A stretch of DNA of 37,686 nucleotides from Candidatus Buchananbacteria bacterium RIFCSPLOWO2_01_FULL_39_33 (GTDB lineage Bacteria > Patescibacteriota > Patescibacteriia > 2-01-FULL-39-33), in NCBI GenBank assembly GCA_001817505.1, contig MHIM01000006.1, positions 1 through 37,686 of the forward strand, written 5' to 3'. Within the stretch, counting starts at the first letter, position 1. Every line of letters starts with the position of its first letter. A program made the translations under genes and the position numbers. Below the pieces are notes generated by a model, which saw only the letters and a program-made list of their open reading frames with translations, was not told where the DNA came from and made no database searches. Positions 34,988-37,686 of this stretch are shown piece by piece.

Positions 34988-35072
34988 GGGTCGGTACCAA
35001 AGTGGTCAAATGGGGGAGACTGTAAATCTCTTGGCTATGCCTTCGAAGGTTCGAATCCTTCCCGGCCCACCA
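34988..35072 (+). tRNA. tRNA-Tyr (anticodon GTA), type II long variable arm, CCA encoded
   Basis: GGGTCGG ... GGAGA-CTGTAAA-TCTCT ... AAGG-TTCGAAT-CCTT-CCGGCCC-ACCA. Confidence 0.95.
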
Positions 35073-35131
35073 GTTTTTGACTAATAACTAATCAAGTGTT
35101 AAGTTGTCTGAAACTATAAAGGAGGCAGGAA

Positions 35132-35353
35132 ATGAGAGTAGATAATAATAGGTTTGTATTTTCTAAGGTTGGTCGTTATGGTAAGAGATTTCATATTTTT
35201 TCTGGTGGTTGGCTGGCTAGATCGTTTTGTGGACGCGGACCAGCTAAAGCCCAAAATAATAAAATATCCAATGAAGAAATTTGCGCAACTTGTAAAAAAA
35301 TGTATCAGGAAATTTCTCATTCGGCTTTAGCCCAGATGTTTTTAGGATTTTAA
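35132..35353 (+). CDS. Small hypothetical protein with CGRG...CATC motif
   Basis: 73 aa; SD AAAGGAGGCAGGAA immediately upstream; in tandem with next SD-led ORF. Confidence 0.65.
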   Translation: MRVDNNRFVFSKVGRYGKRFHIFSGGWLARSFCGRGPAKAQNNKISNEEICATCKKMYQEISHSALAQMFLGF

Positions 35354-35377
35354 TCAAACCAAGAAGGGAGGAAAAAT

Positions 35378-35593
35378 ATGAATAGTTCTTTGACTGCCAT
35401 AGACAGAGTTAAGTTAATGATTATTGCTGTTGATGATTTTACCGATGACGAGATTTGGCAAAATTTTTTAGATTTTGAAATTTCTGATGAGGATGAGATT
35501 AATGAACTTAGTGATTGTTTGGACAAACATCGGCCAGTTTTAAGTGCCAAAATGGCAAAAATTTTGAAACATAAGTTTCAGCAGGGACATTAA
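35378..35593 (+). CDS. Small acidic hypothetical protein
   Basis: 71 aa; SD GAAGGGAGGAAAAAT upstream; terminator overlapping stop. Confidence 0.65.
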   Translation: MNSSLTAIDRVKLMIIAVDDFTDDEIWQNFLDFEISDEDEINELSDCLDKHRPVLSAKMAKILKHKFQQGH

Positions 35594-35607
35594 TCCCTGT
35601 TTTTTTA
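35582..35607 (+). terminator. Terminator with stop codon in the loop
   Basis: CAGGGA-cattaa-TCCCTG-TTTTTTTT. Confidence 0.85.
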
Positions 35608-35691
35608 TTTTAGTTCAATGAAAATGTCAGAATAAATAATAATTGAAATAACTTAATTTATCCCCATTTTATTTTTAAGCTGTGTTTGTGT

Positions 35692-35697
35692 TATAAT
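35692..35697 (+). promoter_or_regulatory. Putative -10 box of the surface-protein gene
   Basis: TATAAT within GTGTTATAATATAGAC, leaving a ~130-nt 5' UTR; -35 weak. Confidence 0.4.
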
Positions 35698-35831
35698 ATA
35701 GACAATCATTTAACAAATTTTTCTTTAAAAAAATTAAATACACATAAAATAATTTATAAAAACTATTTTTAAACACTAAATTACCCATGCCGCAATATTT
35801 TCTATTAAATTTAGGCAAATAATTTAATATC

Positions 35832-37686
35832 GTGATTAATTTAAAGGGCTTAATTCAACAAAGAACTCTTGTCTTAAGCAGTTTTGTGGTCCTTTTAATT
35901 TTCAGTTTAAATATTGGATCATTGGTGTCTATTAACCAAGTTCAAGCAGCTACCGGCGTACCTAAAATTTTAAATCATCAAGGCCGTCTTTTAGATTCTA
36001 ATGGCAATTTACTCGGTGGATCAGGCACAAATTATTGTTTTCGTTTTGCTTTTTGGGATGCGTCTACTGGCGGTGATAGAAACGGCCATCAAATCTGGCC
36101 AGCCAATTATGCGACCTCATCAATTATGAAGGTTAGTGTTGTCAATGGGGTCTTTAGCGTGGGCATTGGCGATACCTCACTTGAGGCTGGCGGTGATACG
36201 CTCGATTTTAATTTCCAAGATAATGATACGGTTTATTTGAATGTTGAAGTAGCCAATTCAGTTAGCACATTATGCACGGGGTTAAGTGATAGTGATTTTG
36301 AAACTTTAGATCCTCGCCAGCGTATTTTTTCCTCTGGCTACAGCATTAATGCTAATTCGGTTGTTGGCTCGGTGACCAGTACTGATTCGTTTTATGTTAA
36401 TGGCACCTCTTTATTTACTGGCGCTACCGCTTCTTCTACTGGCTTAGTTATAGGTGGAGATGCCGTTTTATTCCGTTCCAGCGCTAACACCTTGAATTTA
36501 CAGGTATCAACTACTACTTCCGGTGGTAGTTTAACTTTAGATACAAGTGTTTTAGTGGTTAATACCAATGAAAACCGAGTGGGTATTGGCACTGCTAATC
36601 CCCAACAAACTTTGGATGTTTCAGGTAATGTTTTGATTACCGGTAATGCTACAACTACTGGTTATTTGCTTATTGGCACCGCTCCAGCCGGCTCCACTTA
36701 CGCCAACGGTGATGTCAATATTGGCAATAATTTGGTAGTAGGCGGTTCTATTACTTTGGGCGGTGAGACGAAATCTGTCTGGCCAACTAGCGGCGGCGCT
36801 GCTGGTTCGTGGTGGGCGACTAGTTCCGAATCAACTTTAGCTTATCCTGGTAGTAATTTAAGAACTGGTTATGGCCTAATCATTGGTGGCACAGCTACCA
36901 CCTCGGATAATACGCGGTTTGAAGTAGCCGGCAACGCTAAAATTTCCGGCAACGCCACCACCACCGGCTATCTGGTCTTGGGCACCACTAATCCCAATAG
37001 TAATTTAGCGGCTGGCACTATGTGGGCTACTTATACCACCTCTTCCCAAGCCACTTCCACCTTTGGTTATTATGCCAATCATTTGAAAGTTGCCACCACC
37101 ACCGAAGCTGAGAATCGAGAATTGATTGTCGGCGGCGATAGCTATTTTGCCGGCTTAGTCTATATCCAGGGCAGCGCTACCACTTCTGATTCATTATTTG
37201 CTAATGGCTATGCTTCTTCTACTTTAGGTCTCTTTACTCAAGGTAATCTGCATCTTGGCGGCACCGCAACTTTTGACGGCTTGCTGTCAGGCACTGGTTG
37301 GACGACGTCTAATCAGAACTTCTGGAACACTACTTCCACCTGGGCTGGCTCGGAGAGCGAATTCAGTAAATACTTGAACGCCACCACCACTTTGGATTTG
37401 ACTAATCTCATCGCTGTCCAAGCCACCACCACCAACTTCTACACCACTGGTCTGGGTGTTAACAGTGAATACTTTACTGATCTGACTGGTGCGGGTTTGA
37501 CTCTCTCGGGCGGCGCTCTGACGGTGGCCACTCTGGGTTCTAGTGGCGCTTGGTACGCCTTTGACGCTACCGCTTTAAGTCCCACCTCCACCCGCGGCAT
37601 CTTGGTTAACACGGCTTCTTCCACCATCACTAACTTAGTGGTTAATACCGCTACCACTTCTAATTGGTTGAACATTGGCACCTATG
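35832..37686 (+). CDS. Large secreted/surface repeat protein, 3' truncated by window end (absent from ORF track)
   Basis: GTG start, open frame for >=618 codons: MINLKGLIQQRTLVLSSFVVLLIFSLNIGSLVSINQVQAATGVPKILNHQGRLLDSNGNLLGGSGTNYCFRFAFWD...; signal-like N-terminus; repeats such as RVGIGTANPQQTLDVSGN and GNATTTGYL. Confidence 0.85.
   Translation, partial: MINLKGLIQQRTLVLSSFVVLLIFSLNIGSLVSINQVQAATGVPKILNHQGRLLDSNGNLLGGSGTNYCFRFAFWDASTGGDRNGHQIWPANYATSSIMKVSVVNGVFSVGIGDTSLEAGGDTLDFNFQDNDTVYLNVEVANSVSTLCTGLSDSDFETLDPRQRIFSSGYSINANSVVGSVTSTDSFYVNGTSLFTGATASSTGLVIGGDAVLFRSSANTLNLQVSTTTSGGSLTLDTSVLVVNTNENRVGIGTANPQQTLDVSGNVLITGNATTTGYLLIGTAPAGSTYANGDVNIGNNLVVGGSITLGGETKSVWPTSGGAAGSWWATSSESTLAYPGSNLRTGYGLIIGGTATTSDNTRFEVAGNAKISGNATTTGYLVLGTTNPNSNLAAGTMWATYTTSSQATSTFGYYANHLKVATTTEAENRELIVGGDSYFAGLVYIQGSATTSDSLFANGYASSTLGLFTQGNLHLGGTATFDGLLSGTGWTTSNQNFWNTTSTWAGSESEFSKYLNATTTLDLTNLIAVQATTTNFYTTGLGVNSEYFTDLTGAGLTLSGGALTVATLGSSGAWYAFDATALSPTSTRGILVNTASSTITNLVVNTATTSNWLNIGTY

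Noticed and set aside
35784-35822. Short ATG ORF (MPQYFLLNLGK*) upstream of the surface-protein gene
   Set aside because: Only 11 codons, no SD; insufficient evidence, though a leader peptide cannot be excluded.
37439-37681. 80-aa minus-strand ORF opposite the surface protein
   Set aside because: Low-complexity antisense frame of a repeat-rich CDS.

Overview
AT-rich bacterial window, most consistent with a Candidate Phyla Radiation/Patescibacteria-type chromosome. This lineage call is inference from gene content and protein style. The core is a str-S10-spc ribosomal-protein supercluster: rpsL, rpsG, fusA, tuf, rpsJ, rplC-D-W-B, rpsS, rplV, rpsC, rplP, rpmC, rpsQ, rplN-X-E, rpsN, rpsH, rplF, rplR, rpsE, rplO, secY, adk, map. 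No rpmD lies between rpsE and rplO. Flanking genes include a ComEC-like hydrolase, a response regulator, ndk, rpmB (minus strand, absent from the ORF track), an M50 protease, ruvX, recO, a short aspS, a wHTH regulator, an HD hydrolase, a DUF5671-like membrane protein, YbaK, scpA/scpB, a D,D-carboxypeptidase, tpiA, a TPR protein, tRNA-Thr(GGT), a 23S-IVP-like protein, tRNA-Tyr(GTA), and the 5' part of a large GTG-started secreted repeat protein that runs off the window (also absent from the track). The most unusual signals are: (1) a family of intergenic inverted repeats built from short 7-8 nt 'words' in several different sequence dialects, filling many gaps between ribosomal genes from just after a stop codon to just before the next ATG; (2) a ~330-nt candidate structured RNA between rpsJ and rplC, closed by a 17-bp terminal helix; (3) a minus-strand island of small unknown genes, including two adjacent paralogs, between fusA and tuf; (4) three 11-bp iterons in a convergent intergenic region; (5) a 25-bp perfect palindrome overlapping the promoter and start codon of a wHTH gene; (6) an 11-cysteine mini-protein directly after fusA.
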